From the NCBI GenBank assembly GCA_036245805.1, contig BTRK01000003.1:21169292-21233291 (forward strand): a stretch of DNA of 64,000 nt. Direction: 5' to 3'. Under the pieces are notes generated by a model, which was not told the DNA's origin, searched no databases, and saw only the letters and a program-made list of their open reading frames with translations. The stretch is from Pristionchus mayeri (lineage: Eukaryota; Nematoda; Chromadorea; Rhabditida; Neodiplogasteridae). The position numbers were made by a program, and so were the translations under genes. Positions 46,923 to 58,551 of the stretch are shown piece after piece. The stretch's first letter is position 1; each line of letters opens with the position of its first letter.

Positions 46923-49625
46923 TTATTTTCTGTAGATCCTCAATGTCTTGTCCATTCCAGCGGAGAAGATCGAGAGAGCGTTAGGGCCGAATCTCACTCC
47001 GGTCACCGCAGACTACAAATGGCTTTCTTATCTTTTATGCTTCAAATAACATATTCATAGATCCGTGAAGAGCAAACACCAAACCTGGCTCTCCTCGAAC
47101 GAAGAGATAATGTTCCACTGCTTGACGTGAATGACGGAGACATCGTTAGCGGCCACTCCGAGGTAAGTTCCGCTCTCGTCGAAGAAGATGTCGTTCACCT
47201 GCAGTTTTATATATGAAAAACGTAATTAATATTTCCATCAACTGGAGAAAAAAAAACAATTTAAATGAAACAAGTTAAGACTCACGGGGAATTTTCCATC
47301 TCTGATCGCAACCGTCTTTAGGTTCTTCAGCTTGCGCAGATCCCAGAGTTTGACCTAAATAACGTAATTGTGGAATTGATAAAAATCACACGCCTCAATT
47401 TTATCATTTTCATTCAATTCAACATTTTCGACGTGATATGATTAACTTGCAACCACAAACCTCTCCATCCTCTGCTCCCGATGCCAGGTAGTATCCGTTC
47501 TCCGAGAAGGCGATGGCACGAACAGCGCCTGAGTGGCCGGGGAAGTTGGCAACGTTCGCCTGAATATTGCACCATTTAGAGTTACGCTTCCGAGGGGGGA
47601 ATCATATTTATTCTATATAATATCGCACCTGCTGCTTGAGATCCCAAATCTTGACAACGGAATCTGCAGTACCAGTTCCGAAGATGAGTCCATCGGGATG
47701 GAACTGGGCAGAGGACACTCCGATCTGGCCAGTCTCGTCTCCGCGAACCTCAAACATTTCTCCGTTAATAAACTGTGTTCAAACTAGTGAAGACTCAAAG
47801 GAATTCGTTTACACAATGGATAAATTCTTGTTTTACTTACTTTGCACAGGGTCTTGCCAGCGTTGATGTCGGAGAATGCCCAGTGTCCATCATCGGACAC
47901 GGAGAGAATGAAATCTCCCGTTGCGTGAAGAGAGATTCCGGTGACCGATGCTTGATGAGTGTCAATCAGATGGCGACACTTCTCTTCCGACGAAGACCAC
48001 ACGCGCACCTGCAAACGGGGAAATTAGTTAATTTACTGATAGGTGAAAGGGTTGGGAACCTGATACGATGTTGAAATGTAACATGGGTTTCGCTTAGCAC
48101 TGGTCTACCTACCCAGAGTTTACCCCTGGTATAACTATCGGTACGCAGATATATACATCTGTAGTTTACCGATAATTAAACATGCAACCAATGGACCACT
48201 ATCACCATAAATAATATATGAAACGAGAGGAGTACAAACCTGAGAGTCACTGGAGCAGGAGACAGCAGTCTTTCCATCGGGATGAAGAATGACTCCGTTT
48301 ATCTTCTTGGTGTGTCCCTTGAAGGAAGTCACGACTTGCTCCGTGGCTACATTGAACAGGGCGACAGTTTTATCGGCTCCTCCAGTCAGAACGAGATCTC
48401 CCTGCAATATAAATTAGATATAAAAATAGAAAATATATTTAAATCCCAGTGTTCACGGAAAACAATCAAAAATAGAACGTACTTGAACGTCGAGAGCAGT
48501 GATTCCTGGGGTTCCAGTTGAGTGAATGGCATTGTGAGAAGCGACCTGAGGTATCGTATTGTATACTCATGATTTTGTTTAACTCCAATGTGCTATTTTT
48601 AAGAAATCCGGATAGAAAAGCATTCAAAATAAAACCCGAAATATACGGTCAAGCTGATTCACACAATACGAATAGATTGCAGATTACAAATGTGGTAACT
48701 ATAAGGGATTCCGAAGGAGCCAACACAAATGAACTCACTTCCTTGATGGCGGCGATGTCTTCGATTGTGGCGAGGCCCTCAGGAACTCCCTTTCCACGCT
48801 GCTTTCTCGCAGCAGTCAGGGTCTTTGCCTGCAAAGGTAACGTATGTATTCGAATGTCGTAGAAACATGCCAAATCTGCAAAAAAAATAAAGTTTTCGTA
48901 CCTTGTCGTCGAGCTTCTTGGCGACAGCCTCGCTCATTCCTCCCTCCTCCACACTCTTCTCCATATCCACATCGGCGTCACCGGCAGCGTAAGACCCGTG
49001 AGGTTTGAGGGTGGAAAGAGCCTCGCGAGCTCCCGTGAGCTCCTTCGTCAGACGAGCGATCACACGGCAAGCAGCGTCATGCTGAATGTGAGAAATAACA
49101 ATCAGGTAACATGGAATATCATAATGGATCAATTGAGATGTAGCAAAATAATTGAATACCTGATAAAGCGAATGAGAAAGCTCCTGGCGAGCGAGCTGCA
49201 GTTGCTGTCTGAGAGAGAAGCTGTTGAGCATGCACGCATCCCACTCGTCTTGGAGCATCTTGAGCAGAGAAGGGATCGAGGTTGCAGTGATGGAACGAGG
49301 GACTGCATCAGGAGCCGGCGCTTTCAGCTCAACCAGCTGCAATTAAGACTTTGTTGTGGGTTTATCCTTTACCAAAAATGAATGTTCGTTCATAGAATTT
49401 AAGTTTTAAAATCTATCTACTTGATTGAATAGGCGTCGTTTCGGGAATAATTAAGAAAGGAATATCACTGACCTCATCTTCGGAGAGCTTCTCGTTGGAG
49501 ATAGGGTCGGTTCCATTCTCGATGATGTATTTGATAATTAACCGCTTCTCGAAGATCTGTCCAGATGAGGGCGAAACAACGGGCGTTTCGGCTGCTTGAC
49601 CGCTTATAGCACAAACGAACGTCAT
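46923..49625 (-). CDS. prp-19: Pre-mRNA-processing factor 19 (U-box, WD40)
   Basis: Twelve phase-consistent exons (49473-49625, 49160-49336, 48902-49081, 48739-48828, 48483-48545, 48240-48401, 47841-48008, 47629-47748, 47461-47559, 47286-47354, 47085-47198, 46923-47012) encode 494 residues; human PRPF19 has 504. The N-terminal U-box reads [21 protein letters not shown] coiled-coil tetramerisation part follows ([37 protein letters not shown]). Seven WD repeats end the protein ([37 protein letters not shown]). It is the ubiquitin ligase core of the NineTeen complex needed for spliceosome activation. The frame is intact. Confidence 0.96.
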
Positions 49626-50227
49626 CTGAAACAATCGAGCTACATAGGAAGACCGTGTTCTGCTTATACAACAACAAAACAATTAGCGAAAACAATAACA
49701 AACTAATTAACAATTGTCGCCAATTTTTGAAAAAAATTCGAATTTTTCCGCCGCTCACATCGTAATTTAGATTGAATATAAGGCAAAAATCCGTACAGGA
49801 CTTCACTTTTGAAATTTTCCAACTCGATGTTCACTATTAATACGAGCGCTTTTTTATCAATATGAAAGTTATTCCACGAAATAGGGCACTTTCAGCAATA
49901 TGAAAACACTCGCTAAATCGATAATGTTCAGAAAATGTACACCTCCCAACAGAGCCGGAAAATAAAAACTTTTGTTTTTGTTTAAATCAGTATTTTTTTA
50001 ATAATTTAAATTACACTAGCGTAAAATAATGACCCTGGGCTAGATATTATTTAAAGTAAATTAAATAATTGTGCTCATCAAATATCTAATTTTGAAAATA
50101 ATCGTAAAAGATAGAGCCGGTATATTACGCGTTAGTTCGAGGTTTCCCAATTCACCATTCATCGAGTGGTGACGTCATTGTATACTGACTATCAGCAGTT
50201 ACTTCTAACTATTGATCCCCACTAGTT
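49626..50227. promoter_or_regulatory. Divergent promoter region of prp-19 and rnf-5
   Basis: 602 bp between two divergent start codons. The 50112-50227 part was copied into a ulp-1 intron. Confidence 0.5.
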
Positions 50228-50944
50228 ATGTCTGCCGACGGCGGAACGGAAGCCGCCGCTCAAGGAACAAGTGGGGAGTCTTCTCAAGAGAATAATGACA
50301 ACAAACCGAAGGCAAACGACGAGAACTCGAGGTATCGAATTGTTTGGTCACGCGTGTATTTCCATGTTCGTCGTTCCAGATTCGAGTGCAATATCTGTCT
50401 GGATACGGCGAAGGATGCAGTAGTCTCTCATTGCGGGCATCTCTTCTGCTGGCCTTGTCTTGTTCAATGGCTCGATACTCGTCCGGCCGGCCGCCAAGTG
50501 TGTCCTGTGTGCAAGGCCCTCATCTCTCGAGACAAGGTTCGCTTAATTCTCTCCCATGCTTCTCTCTAACTGCTTCAGGTGATTCCACTGTACGGACGTG
50601 GTGGAAATGAGACTGACCCGCGCGACAAGATTCCTCCACGACCACGAGCACAACGACAAGAGGCGCCTCAAGGCTTCCCCGGATTCCACTTCGGTGATGG
50701 AACTGGACAGGGCGGCATGCACTTCTCACTCGGAATCGGTATGGAAGGGGTTCAATTCTTGGATGAGTGGCCATTTGCAGGTGTCTTCCCCTTCTCCATA
50801 TTTGCGAACATCTTCAACTCGTCGATGGATCGTCGTCCTGATGCTCCCAATCCCGGCTCGCAGCAACACCAGGAGGAACAGTTTCTCGGTGACCTCTTCT
50901 TGTACCTCGGCATCTTTTTCGTTGCTTGGCTTATCCTCATCTAA
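50228..50944 (+). CDS. rnf-5: RING-type membrane E3 ubiquitin ligase (RNF5/RNF185)
   Basis: Three phase-consistent exons (50228-50331, 50380-50536, 50579-50944) give 208 residues. A short hydrophilic N-terminus precedes a C3HC4 [49 protein letters not shown] follows, as in all RNF5 proteins. A Gly/Phe-rich middle and a C-terminal membrane segment ([16 protein letters not shown]) end it. The protein is anchored in the ER membrane and acts in ER-associated degradation; in C. elegans it acts on UNC-95 in muscle. All eight zinc ligands are visible. Confidence 0.95.
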
Positions 50945-51248
50945 TGTGATCGGGGACTACTAGTTCTCCCACCCATAGGGTTCTCTTCATTCCGTTATCA
51001 GGAGCCTTCGTTTGCCTCTCTCTTCACTCGAATAGGTTAGGGCTCCCTCTGTCCATATGAACATTGTATTATTCAAATTTGCACATACCTCAAATATCAC
51101 AATGTTTATCATACATAAATTACTAATATGCGAACTATTGTGTTGATCTTATAATACACACCCAAAGACCGGGGAAGAAGCTTTCACAGAATCGGAGGAA
51201 ATGCGAAGGATAGACAGGTGGAAGGGGGATGGAGGGGAGGGAATGGAC
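50945..51248. other. Convergent 3' spacer rnf-5/odr-4
   Basis: 304 bp between the converging ends of two genes; holds both 3' UTRs, nothing else seen. Confidence 0.5.
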
Positions 51249-53044
51249 TTAGGAAGCAGTGCTGATCACAGCGACCACTACAATGGCGATGATGACAGCG
51301 ATGATTGCGAATAGACAGAGACAGAAAGAGAGGGAGTTGTCTGGCTCGGGCAGTTTATGGGCGTGTTGGATGATGAGGGAGGGCTCCTCCTTCTCGCCCT
51401 CGTTCAGATTCCTCTCCCACAACTCATCGATCTCCTCCACTGATTGACACTTGAGAGACAGCAGGGCGTTGAAGTTCTTGATCGCATCCTCCGCCGTGTC
51501 TCCCTCGAACAGGAAGTCGTACACCAGCAGCGACCCTCCCGAAGGGATTACTGTAGTCGCCGCCCTTATGATGATGTATTGATTGATGGATGGGAAACAG
51601 TCTGGGTACAGTATACCTGGGGAACTGGTGGAGTGCGGGACTGGCTCTTCTTCCCTCTTCTTGCACTTCCATGCTCTCGTAGTGGAGAGAGGCACGTGCC
51701 ATCAACTGACGGACGATGTGCTGGTTGATGGCCCTCTGAAATCGATTGACTATTCGATCGATAATAGAAGACAGTGATCTACCTTGGCTTCAGCGATCGT
51801 TGACTTGATGGGTACGGTAGCTCGGACTGCCAGATCGAAGGTGACCTCGAAGACCTCGCCAATCTTGGCGACCTCCTTCGGTTCAGCGGATGATGCTGCA
51901 AAGGAAAACAAATAAATCGATAAGTCAATTTTGGACTCACCGGAGGCCATGTACATGTAGACTTCAACCGAGTTGGAATTCTTCATCTTCTTCGGATCCT
52001 TCACCAGCGACTCCGCATCGTCTTTGAACTGAATACGAGTACATACGGGATATCGATTGGGTATGGTAACTGACCTCATCATCGAAGACGTATACGGTAT
52101 CGGAAGAGTGGAGGGAAGTGGCCCATGGCTTGATGGCCGCAGTGAACTCTTTGTAGAAGTCATCCTGACTGATGACGTCGATCGCCTGGCGGATATCCAC
52201 TGCCACACGAGTCACCAGAGAAATCTGAATGGAGATTATTGATTGGCTGGATACGGTAAGTAGATCACTCACCCATTTCAGCTGGGCGTACTTCACTTGA
52301 GATGGAGTATCCGGTCCACGATTGACGACATCCATGATCACAGTCTGCATCTTCTTCGTCGTCAGATCGATGTGAATGAGTACCTGAAGGAAGAGATGAA
52401 GATCGATAATATAGGGTTACGATACCATTCTCGATGGGAAGGAGGCCAAGTCGAGTGTGGAAAGGGCTGCAGCGCGAGTTTGAGTCTTCTTGAGAGAACT
52501 GACCAGTACGAGTTTCTGGTCAGTAAACACCTTCTTGCTGCAGATGGCAGTTATTCCTGCAGCGAATGTTTGGATTACGGTAGTCCGGATGGAATCGCTC
52601 ACCAACGATAGTGACGCCTCCAGGAAGCATGCGGATCACCTTGGTGGCGTAATCAACGATCCATTCGACATCGAGCAGCTTCGAGAGATCATCGTAATTC
52701 TGAATGAAGAGATACTGTGATGGAAACCAACTAAACCATCTAGAGTAAAGGTAAAATTCTTCCTCGTTCCTCGGAGTGATCAAAGAGCAAACGAGTATTT
52801 TCCACTTTGCTTACCTCAGCATCGAGAGTGTCAGGAAGGGGACACTTGGTGATGTGGGCGACGTGAATCTCGTCAGACACGTACGACCCACATAGGAAGT
52901 AGACGACGATATCAGCACCCTCAATCGATATTCAGTTACCACAGAATGACCAGGTTACGGTAATACCTTCTTCTCGAGCGCCAACGACTCCTTTAGAGCA
53001 GTTTCCGGCCAAGTTTCAAGCGATTTTTCGAAGAAGAGAGCCAT
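51249..53044 (-). CDS. odr-4: ODR-4 homologue, GPCR trafficking membrane protein
   Basis: Ten phase-consistent exons (52967-53044, 52815-52919, 52603-52699, 52426-52556, 52273-52383, 52075-52224, 51941-52028, 51783-51895, 51617-51735, 51249-51564) give 435 residues, near the usual ~445. Landmarks shared with animal ODR4 are VEWIVDYATKVIRMLPGGVT and, near the end, VIPSGGSLLVYDFLFEGDTA followed by EDAIKNFNALLS. A single C-terminal membrane helix (FCLCLFAIIAVIIAIVVVAV) anchors the protein. With ODR-8/UFSP2 it helps fold and deliver odorant receptors to cilia. The intron at 51564/51617 uses a weak ATAAG acceptor, but the phase fits. Confidence 0.92.
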
Positions 53045-53302
53045 GGTCTGAAATGTACAAATGGGAGAAATGTGAGATCTTGAGTGAACGAGGCAGTAGT
53101 GCCAGTTGCCATAGTGATACTAACAGTGATAAGTAGAACACGTGGAAGAATTTCGAATATTCTTCATGTTTATTTCGCGATACTTTTAAGCGGGGAATGG
53201 AAGGATTGCAGTTTTAGCGTTTAAATAAACATGCAAAATTGCGAAATGGCAAAGTAATAACAACAATAAAAATTTTTTCTGTGTTTCTATACTCTGAAAA
53301 CG

Positions 53303-53585
53303 TAGGGTAATATAACAGTAAGTATTCTTCTGGAAAAGTAAACTACTTCGAGTACTGAGGTAAATTACTTTTTGAACGTAGGGTTTGAGCAATCTAACAA
53401 GTAACTTACTTTTTATGGACCGATTTCTCGCGCAAAAAAAGTAAGTTACAAATCACTTTAAGCCATTTGCCTGCTACTTACTTTTTCACTACAATATTGT
53501 TACTCAATTAAAAAGTAGCAATTGAGGCAACTTACAACAGTACTCGAAGTAGTTTACTTTTTATACTTACTGTAATATTACCCTA
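53303..53585. repeat. Foldback element, 283 bp
   Basis: Terminal repeats TAGGGTAATATTACAGTAAG with inner arms AAAAGTAAACTACTTCGAGT. The interior repeats AAGTAACTTACTTTTT in both orientations, so it is itself built of small palindromic units. Confidence 0.85.
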
Positions 53586-53630
53586 TAAAACCAGAGTACT
53601 TAGAACCAGGTAATTCATTGCCGACTCTGT

Positions 53631-53773
53631 GATTGCAAAGTAATATTGCGGCAAGTAGTTTGCCCGAAAAGTAAGTTGCCAGCAGCTTTTGCGTAATTTT
53701 ACTTTTTCGGTCATAAAAAATAAAACTTGCTGGCAACTAACTTTACTACTTGCCGCAATATTACTTTGCAATC
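53631..53773. repeat. Foldback element, 143 bp
   Basis: Arms GATTGCAAAGTAATATTGCG followed by GCAAGTAGT and GTTGCCAGCA are inverted copies. It shares the AAGTAAGTTG-type core with the neighbouring element, suggesting one family. Confidence 0.85.
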
Positions 53774-54181
53774 ACACTGGAGTTGGGTCCATTGAGATTT
53801 CGCGGATACAGTCTCCGCCTGAGACGCTTCGCACTCCTGCGGCAAGCGTTGCGTGCCGCGAAAGCGGTCACTCACCGCATTCTTGGCTTGGGTTTTTGAA
53901 GTGTATCTGACTTGCAAATTACCCCTTAATTAGCGTATGGGTCATTCGTGCCGTTCCTCGTTATCTCTCTTATCACATCAAACTATATTCGATCCATGTC
54001 AGGTGATTATTGGCCAAACTCTTTGGCTTTTCACAAGAGCGTTAGCTCTCATCGCTTAGATCGATCATCAATCCAAGGTCACCTTCAGGTAGCGTATTTT
54101 TTTATCAGTATTGGTTGCCTGTTCCTATAATCAATGGCGCTGTTATCTACTTGTGTTATTGCAGTGTAATTGGATCATATT

Positions 54182-56749
54182 ATGGATTACTACAGACCAA
54201 CCCAGGCTGTTAGCCACTCGGGTCCCGCACCTCAGAACTACATGTATCAGCCCGTAAGTGTTATGTTCAAACTTCTGTTTATTTTTTAAATATATTTTAT
54301 TAAGTTATATTTTATTAATATTTTATTAAGTTATATTTTATTAATATTTTATTAAGTTATATTTATTTTAGCCCAGCACTCAATCAAATTCGGGAATGTA
54401 CTACCAGATGAGCGGATACACTCAACAACCTTCCCCTTACGCTATGCAGCCTTCTGTCAGCCAAGGCAAACTATTTTTAATTATCTGTTTTTTGTGGATT
54501 CAAATATTTCAAATATCTTAAAATACTGTGAAGCAACGTAATATTTTTCCAGGCAATACTATGGTCAATCAGTCTGGTATGAGTGGCAGCGCAGGAAACG
54601 GCAGACGCCCTCGCAACGAAACCAACGCAGTTATGAACCCCGCAGTTCCTCGGAATCAGGTAATAATCAAGGTTTAACAATTGTTGGTTTTTTTATTGCA
54701 CGTGATATGAGATTACATAATTGTTCTCTTTCCAGTATGAGGTCCCTCTTCGCATGATTGTCGACGCGAAGTACGTCGGAGCTATCATCGGACAGCAGGG
54801 CAACAAGATTAAGGAGATCACTCGGGAGAGCAAGGCCAAATGCATAGTTGATGCCCAGAAGGGAATGAGAGATCCACAGGGATCATCGGAGAAGGTACTG
54901 CAATCTTGACGGGATCAGTACAGTAATGATGAAATACTTTTTACAGGTCATTCAAATCGATGGTCTTCCGGAGAATTCTTCGAAGGCAGTTGTCAAGATC
55001 CTCGAGGTGATCGAGGCTGAGAAGGAGAAGGAACGAGACAGAGAACTCGCCGGGGGAGACTCTGGACTGGGCGACTCTGCTCTCGAGAAACCGTGAGTTG
55101 CATTCTATTGCATAGGAGCCAATGCTGCGCGTATTGCATTACTCACCGTGATATTTGCAGGAGTGAAGTGGAACTGAAGCTCCGTGCAAGCAATCAACTG
55201 GTCGGCAGACTGATTGGAAAGCAGGGAGCCACCATCAAGAAGATAATGACCGAAACTGAGACGGTCATCTACGTGTCCAAGTGAGTCACCACCTCTCTTC
55301 TTTACCGTATCACTCGCCCATCCCATCTCTACCGTCCTTCTCTTTCAGCCTTCCCGAGGGAGCGGCGAGTATGCCGGCGATCTCTCCGATGTACCACGAG
55401 ATGGGGATGCTGGCCATGTACCCACCGGACAGGACGATTACTGTGAAGGGCGCCTCCATCGCCGCCATCTCTGCTGCAGAGGCGAAGATCTCAGCCAAGC
55501 TGAGACAGGCATCCGAGTACGATGCGAGCAGCAAGATGGCATACGGAGGAGGAATGCCTATGATGCACATGGGATACGATCACTTCATGGCATCCATGGC
55601 TGCAGGTGAGCGGAGGGAGATGGAATGGAAAGGAAGAGACCAGCGAGGAGATGAAGGAGTGGTGGAGATGAAATTGGTTACAGGCATGAGACCCCCTATG
55701 GCGACGACTTCCTTCAAGTCGGTGAAGATGTACGTGCCCAACAACATGGTCGGCGCGATTATCGGATCTAAGGTGAGGATATAAGGGGATATGCAGTCAG
55801 TGTGGTGCGGTTTTGAAGTGTAGAGTATGATGGAAGTCTATTTTCAGGGCTCTCACATCAGAGGAATCATGAAGTTGACTGGAGCTACCGTGAGAATCGA
55901 TGGAAATGAGAAGCGAGAGGAGAAGAAGGAGGAAGGAGGAGAAGGAGCAGGAGCAGAGAGCCCCGTTGAGAGGGAGAGCTCTCCTCCTGCAAAGACTGAG
56001 GAGAAGAAGGAAGAGGAAGGAGAGGAGATTGAGAAGAGAGACGATGAGAGGCTCGTCCACGTCTCCGGCAACTTCGACAACCAAGTTTACAAGGCACAGT
56101 ATGCCGTATTCGCCAAGATTGCCGAGCAGCAGCAGCAGTACCTCGAGGAGGTGAAGAGAAGGGGGGGGGGTACGGTGGGAAGGAAGAGTGATGAGCATAG
56201 AATAATGTTTGTGTGTTGTAGGTGAAGCTGCGAAGTGAGGTGAACGTGCCCTCTCGTCTGGTCGGTCGAATAATCGGAAAGGGAGGACAGAATGTGAGGG
56301 AACTGCAGAGGCTCACAGGAGCACACGTCAAAATCGCCGAGGAGAATAATCCCGAGAATAGGGAGAAGAAGGAGGAGAAGGAGGGAGCAGAGAGTCCCGT
56401 GAGTTGTGGAGGGGGATTCGCGGGGGAGGGGGTGGGGGTCGGAGTAGTTCATCATTGACGTCCATTTGTGTGCGATAGTAGAAGTCTCTTTGTGCAGGAT
56501 GGTGAGACGACGTCGGACAGCGGCCTCAACGGAGAGACGACCGTCCGCATCGTCGGAAACATGAATGCGACGATAAACGTGGAGGCGAGAATCGCAGCCC
56601 TCATAAGCGATTTCAACAGAACTAGTCTGAGTGGTGAGTGGCATCCCTTCCTCCTCCTTGAGTGATCCCTCCCTTCAGAGAGTCGCACGAACGGGTCATA
56701 TTCTGGCACGCCGGCAGCTACAACGTCAGCATCGAATACGGCTGAATGA
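54182..56749 (+). CDS. imph-1: Four-KH RNA-binding protein, IMP/IGF2BP family
   Basis: Eleven exons (54182-54253, 54372-54465, 54553-54659, 54736-54894, 54947-55092, 55161-55280, 55349-55772, 55848-56150, 56222-56398, 56498-56633, 56679-56749) give 602 residues. Four KH domains are marked by GXXG loops: VGAIIGQQGNKIKEIT, VGRLIGKQGATIKKIM, VGAIIGSKGSHIRGIM and VGRIIGKGGQNVRELQ. No RRM is present, whereas vertebrate IMPs have two; the C. elegans homologue (M88.5, from memory) also lacks them. Family members bind mRNAs to control localisation and stability. A 78-nt segment (55606-55683) has canonical splice ends and keeps the frame, so it may be an optional intron (26 residues). Intron 2 uses a GC donor (after 54465). 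Confidence 0.93.
54290..54368. repeat. AT-rich tandem repeat in imph-1 intron 1
   Basis: Unit ATTTTATTAAGTTATATTTT with minor change, about three copies of ~27 bp, ending at the splice acceptor. Confidence 0.8.
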
Positions 56750-58551
56750 GTGGAGAGGAGGCAATTGTATTTGTAGTGCGCCATCCTTCCCTCGCAACTC
56801 GAATGAGTAGTTTTTCCCTTTGAATTACGTGTATGGCCAATGTCTCGTTATCTATTCTGCTGCTATCTATTATCTTTCCATTCTTTTGTGACACTCTTGT
56901 CGTACTGTATTTGTACTTGTGTTCTTCCTTCTTATCTATTTCGATCTTTTTCTCTATCTATCAGAGGACGGATGCTCTCTTTCCATCCCTCCCCGTCTCT
57001 ATTTTCATTGTATTTTCGTCGTTTCTGCATCGTTCCTACTGTTCTCTGATTGGTCCTTCTCGAATACGAGTGATTTGGCTGTAGTGCGGCGGGTCCGCTG
57101 CGATTTCCCTTCCCCTCTCCGCCCCTTCCCTGGCCCTGTCTGGAGATGCTCCACATTCTCTGTCTCCCTTGACCACCTCCCGTACTCCCTCACTCCACTC
57201 TACCGCCGAACCACCAACCGAGAACCAACCAAGACTCCACTCCTTCTTTCACTGCCTAAGACCTGATCACACTGCTCAATTGCCATTTGTTTCCCTTGAT
57301 GATGCGCTCTTGATTAGACTGATCTTCATCACTCCATCCACATTGCTTTTCCATCTTACCCTCCACAACCCACTTCCATTTGAGCCTCCATCCAGAAGCC
57401 TCCCTTTCCACCCACCCCTCCCGTTCTTCCATAATAATTTGATAAGCTAAGCTACAATTCGGAAGTTAGACACCTTGTAATAATCCCCCATTTTAGCCGT
57501 AGGTATTTGGTGTGCGAGACGACAGAGACGGTGCTCTACCCGAAGGGCCATCTCTATCCCCCATTCAGATATACACATTATACCTATGTATTACTACTTT
57601 CGATAAAGGATGAAATATAGATGAGAGGATGAAGAGGACAGAAGAAGGGAGGGGGCTGGTCAGTCGAGAGAAGGAAGGGGAAGAAGGGACGCGAGTGACT
57701 GGCCAGCCACAGACTGGCACGGGGAAGGGGAGAGAGATCGATAGAGGGAAGAGAGAGTGGAGGGAATGGAGAGAGTAGGGGACTCTCCTCCCCAGTCGAG
57801 TACGAGAGTTGTCTCTACCGTACAAGCTTTGAAAGAACCTCGCAGAATTCCGCGTTCTTCGCGCTTTATCGAGATTTCGATGGCCAATTAATTTATTATT
57901 GCCCTCAAATTATCGTAAGAATTTATTTCAAATGATTGTGCTGGTCATCAGCTGAAGATTGTCTCTATCCTTCCCTCCAGAGATCTATTTTGCCCGAATT
58001 TATTTCTAAATTTGAGTGAGTTATTCATTCTGCCCTACTCTCTTCTCCTGTCCTCAATGTGTCCTTTCCATCCCCGTGCTGGCTTTTCTCCCTCACTAGA
58101 GTACAAATACTGGAGCATCGATCGATTTGTGTTGACCTTGAGTGAGAGGAACGGGGGGCACCAAATTCTCCTTCCTCTTCACCCGTTTCAAACCTGCTTT
58201 CTCCTCTTGATATCTCAGCCTGGGGCGTCTTCCTCGATTCTTCTCTTCATTTCCATCTGTTGTTTTCTCTCCTCTCCCGTGTTAGCCAGTGCCAATCCGA
58301 AATGCGCGTGGGAACAGCAGAGAAAGAGAGAAGGAAGGGCGCAGAGTCAGCAAAAAGTTGAGAGTAGAGAGTGACCCCAATTCCTTTGCTGACCTACCCT
58401 TATTTACTCCCTAAATTTGCGAATTTCGATCGTTTTTTTCTGCCATTTTTATACCGCAAGCTGCTCATTATATTTCGGTTCAGAAGCTTAGAATATTTTA
58501 AAAATAAATCTGGGTAATTTTCAGAATCTCTTTCAATCAGTGAATGCTTCG
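56750..58551. other. Long spacer imph-1 to pan-1
   Basis: 1.8 kb, pyrimidine-rich. Contains the second copy of the dispersed repeat (57033-57325) and a purine-rich stretch near 57610-57780. No exon supported. Confidence 0.5.
57033..57325. repeat. Dispersed repeat copy downstream of imph-1
   Basis: Shares CTGATTGGTCCTTCTCGAAT, CTTTCACTGCCTAAGACCTG and CTTGATGATGCGCTCTTGAT with the mtm-3 intron copy at 15296-15460. It is longer here because of an internal insertion. Confidence 0.5.

Larger units (their letters stand above)
53045..54181. other. Divergent spacer odr-4/imph-1 with two foldback elements
   Basis: 1.1 kb with two adjacent, sequence-related inverted repeats. Besides these, no exon or RNA gene recognised. 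Confidence 0.6.

Noticed and set aside
53790..53880. tRNA or other structured RNA gene near CGCGGATACAGTCTCCGCC
   Set aside because: No cloverleaf with acceptor stem, anticodon loop and T-loop could be drawn.
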